DNA of 64,000 nucleotides, from positions 62,001-126,000 of the forward strand of contig NZ_KZ819034.1 of the NCBI RefSeq assembly GCF_003115845.1. Reading direction: 5' to 3'. This document shows positions 1-7,154 of this stretch, one piece after another. Positions within the stretch are counted from its first letter, which is position 1. Each line of letters begins with the position of its first letter. The notes under the pieces were generated by a model. That model saw only the letters and a list, made by a program, of their open reading frames with translations, was not told the DNA's origin and did not search any database. Source of the stretch: Brenneria roseae subsp. roseae. GTDB lineage: Bacteria > Pseudomonadota > Gammaproteobacteria > Enterobacterales > Enterobacteriaceae. The position numbers and the translations under genes are program-made.

Positions 1-2
1 CT

Positions 3-251
3 CAAACTCAAATTTGCGGACATGGTTTCCGCACTATGGCTTGTAGTAGTTTGGTTGAATCAGGTATATGGGCTGAAGACGCTATAGAAAGACAAATGAG
101 CCACAAAGAGCAAAATAACGTTCGAGCGGCTTATACTCACAAAGCAAAGCATATTACGCAACGTAGGCTAATGCTTCAATGGTGGGCTGATTATCTGGAC
201 GCAAACAAACAAATGCACATTATGCCTTTTGAGTTCGCAAAAAATTTATAG
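3..251 (+). CDS. Phage/P4-type tyrosine integrase, C-terminal part (runs off the left edge)
   Basis: The reading frame is open from base 3, so the gene begins outside the window. The visible end carries the conserved pieces of a tyrosine recombinase catalytic domain: an H-G-F-R-T box (the HxxR motif), a second histidine in S-H-K-E, and the expected nucleophilic tyrosine in R-A-A-Y-T-H. It ends with the W-W-A-D-Y-L-D tail typical of P4-like integrases. This enzyme would integrate and excise the element that fills the first 9.4 kb. It reads into the element, so the attachment site should lie to the left, outside the window. The catalytic residues seen are intact; whether the full gene is intact cannot be judged here. 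Confidence 0.85.
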   Translation, partial: QTQICGHGFRTMACSSLVESGIWAEDAIERQMSHKEQNNVRAAYTHKAKHITQRRLMLQWWADYLDANKQMHIMPFEFAKNL

Positions 252-259
252 GAGGATTT

Positions 260-583
260 ATGGATACTGTGATTTTCAATAACAATGAAGATGCGTATAA
301 AGAGTGGTTAAATGATAATCCTGAAGGATACGTTGTTAACCTGTTAGAGACAGTCAAAGGTACGGAAAGGAAATCTGACATAAATAGCACATGCATCCAC
401 CGTGTGAATTGTTTCTCGATTAACCCTTTAGTGTCAGATAAAGAAAAAACTGGATTTACAACAGGTCAGTATCAAAAAATATGTTCTTTATCAGAGGAAT
501 CTGCATATACAAAAGCTAAAGAACTTACAGGAATGAAAATGATCAAACACTGTTCTTTTTGTTTTAAACGTGTAGATATATAA
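260..583 (+). CDS. Hypothetical protein with a His/Cys-rich C-terminal domain
   Basis: A 107-residue protein that I do not recognise by name. It starts eight bases after the integrase stop and has a strong ribosome binding site (AGGAGG) just upstream, so it is probably co-translated with the integrase. The second half has a spaced set of possible metal ligands: H47 and C50, a K-I-C-S cysteine, and a final H-C-S-F-C pair close to the C-terminus. This pattern resembles small zinc-binding domains found in mobile-element proteins, but the function is unknown. A hairpin terminator follows 18 bases after the stop. Confidence 0.6.
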   Translation: MDTVIFNNNEDAYKEWLNDNPEGYVVNLLETVKGTERKSDINSTCIHRVNCFSINPLVSDKEKTGFTTGQYQKICSLSEESAYTKAKELTGMKMIKHCSFCFKRVDI

Positions 584-601
584 CTGTGAATACTAAAAAT
601 T

Positions 602-623
602 AGAAGAGGCTTCAGCCTCTTCT
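602..623 (+). terminator. Rho-independent terminator after the integrase-linked gene
   Basis: A perfect 9-bp stem (AGAAGAGGC / GCCTCTTCT) with a TTCA loop, followed by AATTTAATTT. It sits 18 bases after the stop of the preceding small gene and would end the integrase transcript. Confidence 0.7.
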
Positions 624-661
624 AATTTAATTTACAGGCTCCGGAAAAGCGCATAAAAAGA

Positions 662-687
662 GCCAGTCAGTTGCTTAACTGACTGGC
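662..687 (-). terminator. Strong hairpin, terminator-like on the minus strand
   Basis: A perfect 11-bp stem (GCCAGTCAGTT / AACTGACTGGC) with a 4-base loop. Read on the minus strand it is followed by TCTTTTTATG, as in a Rho-independent terminator. The stop codon of the truncated transposase lies in the loop. It may be the right-end hairpin of the IS or the end of the phage late operon. Confidence 0.55.
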
Positions 688-1061
688 ATTACCTGGATAT
701 AGGCTGTATTTTTACCCACCGTATCTACGTAATACCCCCTGCACCAAAACTCCCTGTTTCTGTATTTAAATTTCAGTTCACCAAACTGCTCATAAAGCAT
801 CAGGCTACTTTTTCCCTTCAGGTATCCCATAAAACTCGACACACTTATTTTTGGGGGGATCTCCAGAAGCATATGGATGTGATCCACGCAACACTCCGCC
901 TCCAGAATGTTCACATTCTTCCATTCACATAACTTTCTTAATATGCTGCCTATCGCCCTACGTTTTTCTCCATAGAACACCTGCATTCGGTACTTCGGTG
1001 CAAAAACTATATGATATTTACAGTTCCATCGGGTATGCGCTAAGCTCTTTTCGTCCCTCAT
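675..1061 (-). pseudogene. tnpA: IS200 transposase TnpA, C-terminally truncated
   Basis: The 128-residue product matches IS200 TnpA, a Y1 transposase that moves single-stranded DNA, over most of its length. The HUH metal-binding motif is present as D-H-I-H-M (H61, H63). The family is usually about 150 residues. After V-D-T-V-G-K-N the frame departs from the family and stops within ten residues, so the last helix, which carries the catalytic tyrosine and a conserved glutamine (the Y-I-x-x-Q region), is missing. The copy is therefore expected to be inactive in cis, although its ends could still respond to another IS200 transposase. Confidence 0.8.
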
Positions 1062-1246
1062 TGGGATCCCCTTTCGACTTCTTGTTTAACTTTTGCAGTT
1101 GCCAGACCGCAAGGTGTTTTAACAAATCAAAAGGGGTTTTTATAACCGGCTTATAGCTGAAAGCTTTACGGAACCCCCAGCCTAGCTGGGGGTTTTCTGT
1201 GCACAAATCATAGCAGGCAGTGAATGTCTGCTGTAATGCCATAACA

Positions 1247-1470
1247 TCAGTCTGCCGGATGGATATCGATATAGTATTCCTTGCCCTGCTCAAACTGATT
1301 GAAAGCGTCGGGGTTAGAGATATGCATCTGCAACTGCCCACCGGGCGTGTACTTTGACCAGGTTTCATTTTCTGCACTGCCGGAAGTTACAGCCCCATAT
1401 GAACAACGCGGGATGAATCATCTTCTGCCTTCTGAATGAAATGGCAGATGAATTTTGCTTTAACGGACAT
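1247..1470 (-). pseudogene. Small phage protein, broken by a one-base deletion
   Basis: On the minus strand a start at 1470 gives a normal opening (M-S-V-K-A-K-F) and then stops after G-L near 1390. One frame over, the reading continues as A-E-N-E-T-W-S-K-Y-T-P-G-G and ends with E-Y-Y-I-D-I-H-P-A-D. Adding one G in the GGGCTG near 1391 joins the halves into a protein of about 74 residues, with the join reading M-G-A-V-T-S-G-S. Small proteins ending in a K-E-Y-Y-(I/V)-D motif are common in lambdoid prophages; the function is unknown. The gene lies on the same strand as the late operon. Confidence 0.65.
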
Positions 1471-1692
1471 GGGTTATTACCTCGGTTTCTTTGAATGAAT
1501 ACGTTATTTCGCTACCACACCCTGCGCTTGCATAAGGCACATACGCAATCAAATACAGATGCTCTTTTAGTTCTTGCTAGGATTTATTGTGCGGCTGAGT
1601 ACAAACTAGCCGACCTTGGTAACGATGGCGGTCTTGACTTTCCTGTGCAAGCGTATAATTTACTATTAACATTGTTTTTTAAAGTAAAAATC

Positions 1693-2055
1693 ATGGGATG
1701 GAAAACAAAGACAGCTTTATGTATTTTGGTGATTGCTGTTGCCGACTTTGGTTACGGATATTATCGTTGGCATACAGGACCTACGTGCGATGAAGTCACC
1801 TACGAAGAGGTGATTGACGCTGTAAGAAACGATCTGGTTAAATATCAAGTTCCACGATGGAAAGAATTCCAGGCAGATAAACTTGGTACCGACAAACCGG
1901 AGATCAGCTTCAGTAAAGGCGCATCATATACATCCGGAGATGTCTATAGTATTTCTGTGACTGTATCTGGACCACTGGAAGGACACCATACGGTTGCCAT
2001 GTATATTTGCAGACTAGGTGGCGTTGAATATTCAGCCGGAACCAGAATTTATTGA
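1693..2055 (+). CDS. Colicin M-type immunity protein (Cmi-like), inner-membrane anchored
   Basis: A 120-residue protein whose job should be to protect the cell from the facing colicin M-type bacteriocin. It has a short basic start, one hydrophobic anchor (about residues 7-24), then a periplasmic domain beginning G-P-T-C. Colicin M immunity protein Cmi has the same plan: about 117 residues, an N-terminal anchor, a G-P-A-C start to the domain, and a disulfide between Cys31 and Cys107. Here the two cysteines outside the membrane segment are at 32 and 106. The gene converges on the bacteriocin with a 51-base gap, as cmi does on cma. A longer frame from 1495 exists, but the Met at 1693 gives the family length. 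No strong ribosome binding site is visible, and a TATAAT at 1654-1659 is a possible -10 box. Confidence 0.8.
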   Translation: MGWKTKTALCILVIAVADFGYGYYRWHTGPTCDEVTYEEVIDAVRNDLVKYQVPRWKEFQADKLGTDKPEISFSKGASYTSGDVYSISVTVSGPLEGHHTVAMYICRLGGVEYSAGTRIY

Positions 2056-2106
2056 GCTCATCCAACGATGAAAAGCAGCCACGCAAATCGTGACTGCTTA
2101 CTCTGT

Positions 2107-2976
2107 TTAGAACAGACATCCATCTTTTGTCAACGATTCCCCATTCCGCCCATTTTCATTGATTATCAAATCGCCGGGAATATGGATCTTGTAGGGGGTT
2201 CCACCGAGCTCACGCAGTATCGTCGTTGACCACTCACCTAACGCATCGCGATGTGTACTGGCGTTAGCGTTGTATGTGTCACCACTCGTGTTAATCGTAC
2301 CGTTATAATTCCAGCTACCATCGGCAGACACATTAAGTGTACCGTAAGTGGTCATGTTGATGTGACCGAGATACGCAGCTATAAAAAAACTGTCATTCAT
2401 TGTGTTTCGGGGGAATTTGGAGTCAATCTCAAAGCTCCCAATTCCCCCACCGTTGATAATATCCATTATCTCAGGAATTTCGGTGACGCTGATATTGAAA
2501 CCAACATCGTTTATATTTATAGACCTGTCTGTCCCATCCCCAAATACATAATGGCGGAACGCATCAACTGGAGCGAGCAATCCTTTCACTAACTCCCCCG
2601 CTCCTGAACTATTAATGAAATCAGATAACGAGTTGGAAATTGATTCATATTCGTTATACAGATCTTCCAAAATGTTTTGATTTTGTGAATTATCATAGAG
2701 AAAACTTTCACTACCCGTTTTAATAACACAATCGCTAGTGGGATAGGAAACACAGGTCAATAAAAATCCATTTTGTTGCGACTTACACAAAAAAGTACCA
2801 TCAGACTGCTCCACCGAGCCACTTACAAGTATTGCGGCGCAGGTAGCACACGCTCCTGCTCGACAGGAGTAAGGCAACTCGATTCCCTGCCGTTCGGCAG
2901 CGTTTAATATTCGTTCATCATCTGAACATTCAAACTCATTACCAGTCGTGATATCCTGAATTCGGTAAACTGTCAT
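2107..2976 (-). CDS. Ferredoxin-colicin M fusion bacteriocin (pectocin M-like)
   Basis: A 289-residue bacteriocin. Residues 1-90 are a plant-type [2Fe-2S] ferredoxin with cluster cysteines C38, C43, C46 and C75 (spacing 4, 2, 28). A linker and helical part (95-140) leads to a colicin M domain that aligns well with colicin M from G-D-G-T-D-R-S to the end. Colicin M enzymes enter the periplasm and cleave lipid II, stopping peptidoglycan synthesis. The catalytic motif D-x-Y-D-x(5)-H-R is present as D233, Y235, N236, H242, R243, so one normally conserved Asp is Asn. In pectocins M1 and M2 the ferredoxin part hijacks a TonB-dependent ferredoxin receptor of related plant pathogens. There is no signal peptide. 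It follows Rz by 15 bases with a GGAG site, so it is read with the lysis genes. Confidence 0.92.
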   Translation of the reverse strand: MTVYRIQDITTGNEFECSDDERILNAAERQGIELPYSCRAGACATCAAILVSGSVEQSDGTFLCKSQQNGFLLTCVSYPTSDCVIKTGSESFLYDNSQNQNILEDLYNEYESISNSLSDFINSSGAGELVKGLLAPVDAFRHYVFGDGTDRSININDVGFNISVTEIPEIMDIINGGGIGSFEIDSKFPRNTMNDSFFIAAYLGHINMTTYGTLNVSADGSWNYNGTINTSGDTYNANASTHRDALGEWSTTILRELGGTPYKIHIPGDLIINENGRNGESLTKDGCLF

Positions 2977-2991
2977 TTTTTTACTCCATAA

Positions 2992-3549
2992 CTATTGTTG
3001 AAAGATCGGTGAATTGGTTATTGCCCCGTAGGATTGCTCACACGTCAGGCCCGCTACTCTTGCCCGGTCAGCGTACGCTGCCAGCTCTCCCGCTCTGTCG
3101 TCAGCGCGCTGGAGCATGTCGGCGAGCAATATGCCGGTACTGGTTCTTGCCGCGCCTGCGGCGGCAGTTGCGGATATGCGGCCGGTTTCACTTGCTGCGA
3201 ACTGGCGCCTGATTGTTGCGATGGTGTCGCGCAGGCTGTCAGCAGCAGACTGAGCACTAGCAGCATCAGTCTGTGCCTGTTCAATTTCACGTTGCGCATT
3301 AGTCGATATCGTATTGATCGCTTCCTGTCGTCGCCGTTCTTCCTGGCGCTCATCAGATTGTCGTTTTGCCAGCGCTTCAGCATCTGCTGTATTGCGCTGG
3401 TCCCACTTTTGTTGCCACGCAGCATTGGCATCATTCCGACCGGCTGTATATCGCCAGTGACTGAATCCCCAGATCAAAAAAGCCACCAGCGTTATTAGTG
3501 CCAGTGGCTTCCAGTATTTTTTTAGTAGTGCCGTAACGATTGCGCTCAT
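2992..3549 (-). CDS. Rz: Phage i-spanin Rz
   Basis: A 185-residue inner-membrane spanin subunit. It has an N-terminal transmembrane segment at about residues 12-30 and a long alanine/glutamine-rich coiled coil exposed to the periplasm. With the outer-membrane lipoprotein Rz1 it fuses inner and outer membranes in the last step of lysis. Its start overlaps the endolysin stop by four bases (ATGA arrangement), showing translational coupling. Rz1 is nested inside it in another frame. Length and architecture are normal for the family. Confidence 0.85.
   Translation of the reverse strand: MSAIVTALLKKYWKPLALITLVAFLIWGFSHWRYTAGRNDANAAWQQKWDQRNTADAEALAKRQSDERQEERRRQEAINTISTNAQREIEQAQTDAASAQSAADSLRDTIATIRRQFAASETGRISATAAAGAARTSTGILLADMLQRADDRAGELAAYADRARVAGLTCEQSYGAITNSPIFQQ
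3054..3299 (-). CDS. Rz1: Phage o-spanin Rz1, nested in Rz
   Basis: An 81-residue lipoprotein encoded entirely within Rz in a different frame, as in phage lambda. The N-terminus has a short basic region, a hydrophobic stretch and a lipobox L-T-A-C with the acylated cysteine at position 23. The mature part is proline-rich (Y-P-Q-L-P-P-Q), typical of Rz1. It would sit on the inner face of the outer membrane and pair with Rz. A longer frame starting at 3434 exists, but only the start at 3299 places the signal sequence at the N-terminus. Confidence 0.85.
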   Translation of the reverse strand: MRNVKLNRHRLMLLVLSLLLTACATPSQQSGASSQQVKPAAYPQLPPQARQEPVPAYCSPTCSSALTTERESWQRTLTGQE

Positions 3550-4157
3550 ACCAACACCCGCCGCGCCAGATCAAAACGCTCGCGCCTGTCGTCTATTCCA
3601 TTCCGCCCGCCGTTAATAACCAACGTTACACGTTCAACGTCGGCGGCGTATTGCCCCAGCCGTTTTGATTTCCAGAACCAGCCAGCAGAACGTATGGCGT
3701 TAATATCCTGTTCCAGTAGTTCCGGGGATGTGACTAAATCCAGCGCCAGACCGTTACCACACGACCGGTAATTATCTAACCCGGTAATCTGAATCAGACC
3801 ACGCCCGCGAAATTTCCAGCCATCAGCCTGTGATTTGTTGCCCAGCCGATTGGAGTAAACCAGATTAGCAATGGCAGCCTGGTTGGCTGGGTGCACCGAT
3901 GTTCGACCAAGCATATCTGCCTGATACTGAGTGATACGTTTACCGAACGTCGCCACCAGCGCGGCGGGCGTGTAATTCAGCGACTCAACGATGCGAGAGA
4001 ATCCGCCGGACTCATGCCCCACCTGTGCGATAAATTGCGCTTGATCGACTGGAGTAGAGATGCTGAATTCATCAAATGTTGCCTTTAGATGTGGAAACCA
4101 TCGCGCAGCTAACCCGGCGCTGATGTTAGCCGCCTTTTGAAACTGATCTTTTGTCAT
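3546..4157 (-). CDS. Phage endolysin, GH19 chitinase/lysozyme family
   Basis: A 203-residue muralytic glycosidase. The family signature is clear: V-G-H-E-S-G-G-F with catalytic Glu49 and a second acid at Glu58 in V-E-S-L-N-Y. The core F-R-G-R-G-L-I-Q-I-T-G and the late W-F-W-K segment are also present. There is no signal peptide or SAR anchor, so it needs holin lesions to reach the wall. It lies five bases after the holin stop and overlaps Rz, forming a compact holin-endolysin-Rz/Rz1 cassette. All expected active-site residues are present, so the enzyme looks functional. Confidence 0.9.
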   Translation of the reverse strand: MTKDQFQKAANISAGLAARWFPHLKATFDEFSISTPVDQAQFIAQVGHESGGFSRIVESLNYTPAALVATFGKRITQYQADMLGRTSVHPANQAAIANLVYSNRLGNKSQADGWKFRGRGLIQITGLDNYRSCGNGLALDLVTSPELLEQDINAIRSAGWFWKSKRLGQYAADVERVTLVINGGRNGIDDRRERFDLARRVLV

Positions 4158-4162
4158 AATGA

Positions 4163-4492
4163 TTATGCCTGCGGGTTGTCGCCAGTCTTGTTGCCAATGG
4201 CGCGGCGGAGAATAGAACTGATGTAGTCAATGCCGAGGAAACCGATAAATACACTCCCTATCGATGCCCATGACGAATCCCAGCCGAGAGCCGCCAGTCC
4301 ATCATTGATGTAATAGGCCACCAGCGAACACATAGCCGCATCAAGTAGCCGGCGAGGCCAACTGTCTCGACCAACGTATGCCCCACGCAACAGCGCCATA
4401 ACCGCCGCAGCTGTGGAATAACCGACCTCTTTCTGAGAAAACCACGCAATAATTTGCGCCCACTGGTCGGGGTTTTTGTCCGGCATCTTCAT
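4163..4492 (-). CDS. Lambda S-type holin with a possible dual start
   Basis: A 109-residue class I holin with three hydrophobic segments, at roughly residues 24-42, 48-66 and 76-95. The match to lambda S runs the whole length, including L-L-R-G-A-Y, D-A-A-M-C and S-V-F-I-G-F-L-G. It begins Met-Lys-Met, like lambda S, where Met1 gives the antiholin S107 and Met3 the holin S105; the same timing device is likely here. The ribosome binding site GGAGG lies 7 bases before Met1. It forms timed pores in the inner membrane that release the endolysin encoded next. Confidence 0.9.
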   Translation of the reverse strand: MKMPDKNPDQWAQIIAWFSQKEVGYSTAAAVMALLRGAYVGRDSWPRRLLDAAMCSLVAYYINDGLAALGWDSSWASIGSVFIGFLGIDYISSILRRAIGNKTGDNPQA

Positions 4493-4543
4493 ATCCTTAC
4501 CTCCCCAATGGTCGGCGCTGAGTGTGATTTACGGGAAAAGAAA

Positions 4544-4567
4544 AAGGCCCTGCCGTAGCAGAGCCTT
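4544..4567 (-). terminator. Rho-independent terminator between hicB and the holin
   Basis: Read on the minus strand: AAGGCTCTGC, loop TACG, GCAGGGCCTT, then TTTCTTTT. It lies about 55 bases after hicB and would separate hicAB transcripts from the lysis cassette unless the polymerase is antiterminated, as by Q. A second inverted repeat (CTATGCGT / ACGCATAG) sits between it and hicB at about 4579-4605. Confidence 0.75.
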
Positions 4568-4620
4568 GAATATTGCCTATGCGTGGAGTTACTTAACGCA
4601 TAGTGATTTGGGTTAACACA

Positions 4621-5034
4621 TTAGGCGGCGACCAATTCCAGACGCTTACCCAGTAAGGTGAGCGCTTTCTGAATTGTGTCTATTTTCGTTGAGTGATGCA
4701 GGTCAAACAGCCGTGTCACTTCCTGCTTTTTAACCCCCATGCGCGACGCCAGCTCAACCTGAGTTAAGCCGGAATCAATAAAGGCATTCAGCATAAGCAC
4801 TTTTGCCGCTACGCTGGCTGGCACCTCTACGTAGTCACCGGTAATTTCTCCCAGCAGCGGTACGCGCTGGTTATCCTCGAAGTAAAAATCAAAGGACGTC
4901 ACCAGCGCATCAAGTGCCATCGCCAGCGCTTCTTTTCGCGTATCGTCCTGAGTTAGCGCTTTCGGGATATCCGGGAACGAAACCATATAGCCGCCCAAAT
5001 CCGGGTCTAACTCTAAATTTACTGGATATCGCAT
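4621..5034 (-). CDS. hicB: HicB antitoxin
   Basis: A 137-residue antitoxin. The N-terminal half has the partly degraded RNase H-like HicB fold (opening Y-P-V-N-L, then D-P-D-L-G-G-Y and F-P-D-I-P). The C-terminal part is a helix-turn-helix (L-T-Q-V-E-L-A-S-R-M-G-V) that binds the hic promoter. It neutralises HicA by direct binding. It lies 48 bases downstream of hicA; the gap contains a GC hairpin (CCAGCCC / GGGCTGG) that could tune expression. Its place between the levansucrase and the holin means it is inside the phage late operon. Confidence 0.92.
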   Translation of the reverse strand: MRYPVNLELDPDLGGYMVSFPDIPKALTQDDTRKEALAMALDALVTSFDFYFEDNQRVPLLGEITGDYVEVPASVAAKVLMLNAFIDSGLTQVELASRMGVKKQEVTRLFDLHHSTKIDTIQKALTLLGKRLELVAA

Positions 5035-5082
5035 ATCGTTATGATGAATCTCCGCGAGTACCAGCCCCGCAGGGCTGGTTTG

Positions 5083-5262
5083 TTATTTCAGGCCAAGCTG
5101 CTTAAGTATGGCCTTTCGCAATGGTTCTTTTCTCTCAGCGCCGGGGTGTCTTGGCATTACTCTTCGTTTCCCGTTGTATCTCAGTTTCAGATAGTTAGTA
5201 CCGTTTGAAACTTCAACTCCCTGAGATTCAAGCCACCGCCTGAACTCGCTTTGCTTCACCAT
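5083..5262 (-). CDS. hicA: HicA mRNA interferase toxin
   Basis: A small toxin of 59 residues, opening K-Q-S-E-F-R-R-W-L-E-S and containing the catalytic R-H-P-G histidine, with K-E-P-L-R-K-A-I near the end. HicA cleaves mRNA in a ribosome-independent way. The ATG at 5262 is almost touching the GGAGG box, and the following GTG at 5259 is the more usual family start and better spaced; either is possible. It precedes hicB as in classical hicAB operons. Size and active-site histidine are normal, so the toxin appears intact. Confidence 0.88.
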   Translation of the reverse strand: MVKQSEFRRWLESQGVEVSNGTNYLKLRYNGKRRVMPRHPGAERKEPLRKAILKQLGLK

Positions 5263-5599
5263 TCCTCCATTCTGTTGAACATGTGATTACTTAAAGGAGG
5301 GTGTTTTTTCTGTGTCAGTTGAAATTTTTCTATTTCCAACTCCACACCAGATCTATCGCTTCTTTAACCGTTGCCACTGAGCCTGGTTTTGTATCCCGCG
5401 CGTTGATACCACTTCGGATTAGTTGGATTCCCAGAGTGACGCACCTGGAATTCACAAGCTCATTGTGTTGAGACTGTCATGTTGCGGCTCCTTCTTGGAT
5501 TGAACCACTTCTGGAACGACTCACACCGTTAAACGCACGGTGCGTAGCAGCCAGTACGGGTGATTAGACTGGGGCGGCGTCAACCGCCCCAAGTGGTGA
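5263..5599 (-). other. Gap between levansucrase and hicA, with one hairpin
   Basis: No convincing gene. A short minus-strand frame from a GTG near 5456 to a stop near 5331 would give about 41 residues, but there is no supporting evidence. An 8-bp hairpin at 5570-5591 (TGGGGCGG / CCGCCCCA), right after the levansucrase stop, may end or protect that mRNA; it lacks a T-run. A hicAB promoter should lie in the remaining 300 bases but I cannot place it with confidence. Confidence 0.4.
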
Positions 5600-6883
5600 T
5601 TACTTCACTTCAACATCAATCATGGGAGGAATATAACCGTAGTCATACTCTTCAAGCACGAAGGTCTGTACGCCTTTCAGTTTGATCTGCACCGTCGGGG
5701 CTTCCGTGCCACCAATGCGATAGGTTTCTTCGCCCGTAGGAACGGAATCAATGAAAGAGGTCACCAGACCGTTAGGCATTACGTAGTGCGAATAAGTCTG
5801 GTAGGGCTGAGAAGGCGGGTTACCCAGCACCAGACCGGAACCATTCAGCGGCACATACGGTCCGAACAGATCCTCACTCACAAAACCGTACACGCCGTCA
5901 GGCCCGGTCAGCCCGTCGCCATAGGTATATTTATGACTGATAGTGAATAGATAATATTTCCCATCCTGGAAAACAAAGTGCGGGCGCTCGGTTTGATCGT
6001 TGACACCGACCGCCGTCACCAGCGGCGGCAGCAATTCCCAGTCGTCGCCATCCTCATCCCGGCAAATGGCAATACCGACGCAACCGGTCTGGAAACGCGA
6101 GTTACCAGCGTCTTCATAACCCGGCGGAACATCGCCCAGCTCATCCGGGCCGACGACATGCGTACCACGCACGCCGGCAACATTGCCTTCAAACAGCATA
6201 TACAGCTGGCCGCTTTTCGGATCGCGGAACGGGCACGGATCGCGGAAGGCCCAGTACGGGTTCTGGCTTTCGGTCTGATACATTTTCCCGTCGGCCTCGA
6301 ACAGCGATTTGACTTTCTTGAATCCCACCATTTCCACGCCATTTTCGGTGGTCACCACGCGTCCACGTACTTTTACGATGGTCGCACCCGGCGTCACCGC
6401 CGTGTAGTAAAGATCCACGTCGCCACGCTCGTTCAACAGGATCGGTGTTCCCGCCCATTCACGCGTGGTGGGCGAAATCCCCTCTTCCATTACGCGTCCG
6501 CCCATGATCCAATCTTTACCGGTACGGGAGAACCAGAAGTACATTTTTGCCCGTCCATGGCGATCGTTCCAGTCGCGGGTAATGTCATAATTGCCCTCTT
6601 CGTCCAGGTATTCGGGATCGGTTGAGTTGCGATCGGCGGTCAGGGTGAAAATCACGGACCAACCGTTAACCGAGGCGATATTGCCGTCCATATCGCGTAA
6701 CGGCATGGTATCCCAGATAAATACCTCATCGCTCATGACCGGAAAATCACCACGAACCAGCGGCTGAGTGGTGGTCGGGTCATTTTCGTTGACCTTTAAC
6801 GCATCAGCACGCGACCAAATCGTGGGTTTATGCGGCTGAGCAGATTTAAGGGAAGTTTTTTTACCTTGATTAATCGTATTCAT
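5600..6883 (-). CDS. Levansucrase, GH68 family, without signal peptide
   Basis: A 427-residue levansucrase that transfers fructose from sucrose to build levan. It matches the Erwinia amylovora enzyme throughout. The catalytic triad is D58 (W-D-T-M-P-L-R-D, nucleophile), D215 (F-R-D-P, transition-state stabiliser) and E299 (Q-T-E-R-P-H-F, acid/base), each offset by 12 from E. amylovora D46, D203, E287. The start at 6883 gives the family N-terminus; an upstream extension to 7060 is hydrophobic but out of keeping with the family. Gram-negative enzymes of this group leave the cell without a cleaved signal peptide. The gene lies between two phage holin genes on the late-operon strand, with a terminator-like leader upstream. 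Confidence 0.93.
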   Translation of the reverse strand: MNTINQGKKTSLKSAQPHKPTIWSRADALKVNENDPTTTQPLVRGDFPVMSDEVFIWDTMPLRDMDGNIASVNGWSVIFTLTADRNSTDPEYLDEEGNYDITRDWNDRHGRAKMYFWFSRTGKDWIMGGRVMEEGISPTTREWAGTPILLNERGDVDLYYTAVTPGATIVKVRGRVVTTENGVEMVGFKKVKSLFEADGKMYQTESQNPYWAFRDPCPFRDPKSGQLYMLFEGNVAGVRGTHVVGPDELGDVPPGYEDAGNSRFQTGCVGIAICRDEDGDDWELLPPLVTAVGVNDQTERPHFVFQDGKYYLFTISHKYTYGDGLTGPDGVYGFVSEDLFGPYVPLNGSGLVLGNPPSQPYQTYSHYVMPNGLVTSFIDSVPTGEETYRIGGTEAPTVQIKLKGVQTFVLEEYDYGYIPPMIDVEVK

Positions 6884-6899
6884 AATATGTCTCGCTCTA

Positions 6900-6952
6900 T
6901 AAAAAAATAAAACCCGCCCGAACAAATAATGATATTTGCTCAGCTTCGGGTT
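6900..6952 (-). promoter_or_regulatory. Attenuator-like hairpin in the levansucrase leader
   Basis: On the minus strand an outer stem (AACCCGAA with TTCGGGCGGGTT) encloses a perfect inner stem (CAAATA, loop TCAT, TATTTG) and is followed by TTTATTTTTTTAT, about 20 bases before the levansucrase start. This has the form of an intrinsic terminator in the 5' leader. It could act as an attenuator or be passed by Q-modified polymerase. Inference from sequence only. Confidence 0.5.
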
Positions 6953-7127
6953 GTTTGGAGGCATTACGTTTATAAAAAACAGGCGTAATACCGGATTTAA
7001 AAAGAAAACAAACAGATGCAATCCGCAGAATAGCGGACAACATAAAACTGCAATAAACAATATTTCACTACGCTATCTCTTGCATGTCCTCCTTAATAAA
7101 CAAGTTAAAGACGATATAAATTCACAA

Positions 7128-7153
7128 TAAAAAAGGCGCCAGGCGCCTTTAAA
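7128..7153 (-). terminator. Terminator after the first holin gene
   Basis: Symmetrical hairpin (AAAGGCG / CGCCTTT, loop of five) immediately after the holin stop, with TTTTTTATT following on the minus strand. It would separate the holin from the levansucrase leader for unmodified RNA polymerase. Confidence 0.7.
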
Positions 7154-7154
7154 A

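Larger units (their letters stand above)
655..1195 (-). mobile_element. Truncated IS200-family insertion sequence
   Basis: The element contains a TnpA gene on the minus strand. Upstream of that gene is a perfect 8-bp hairpin at 1174-1192 (CCCCCAGC, loop CTA, GCTGGGGG), which fits the subterminal left-end hairpin of IS200 elements. On the other side TnpA stops early, inside a second hairpin at 662-687, suggesting loss of the end of tnpA. Boundaries are approximate because IS200 elements have no terminal inverted repeats and no target duplication. It lies beside phage genes, one of which (near 1200-1246) may have been interrupted by it. Confidence 0.6.

Noticed and set aside
1018..1377. A 119-codon minus-strand frame across the IS200 end and the broken phage gene
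   Set aside because: Its beginning is the wrong frame of the pseudogene at 1247-1470 and its end is IS200 sequence; the part starting near 1246 may be a phage gene cut by the IS but is not a real protein as it stands.
1634..1659. TTGACT and TATAAT as a promoter for the immunity gene
   Set aside because: The spacing is 14 bases, too short for a good sigma-70 promoter; only the TATAAT is kept as a possible -10 box.
1495..1692. N-terminal extension of the immunity gene
   Set aside because: The added 66 residues put the membrane anchor in the middle of the protein and have no counterpart in Cmi.
5978..6625. A 215-codon plus-strand frame opposite the levansucrase
   Set aside because: Antisense to a well-supported levansucrase; no motif and no ribosome binding site.
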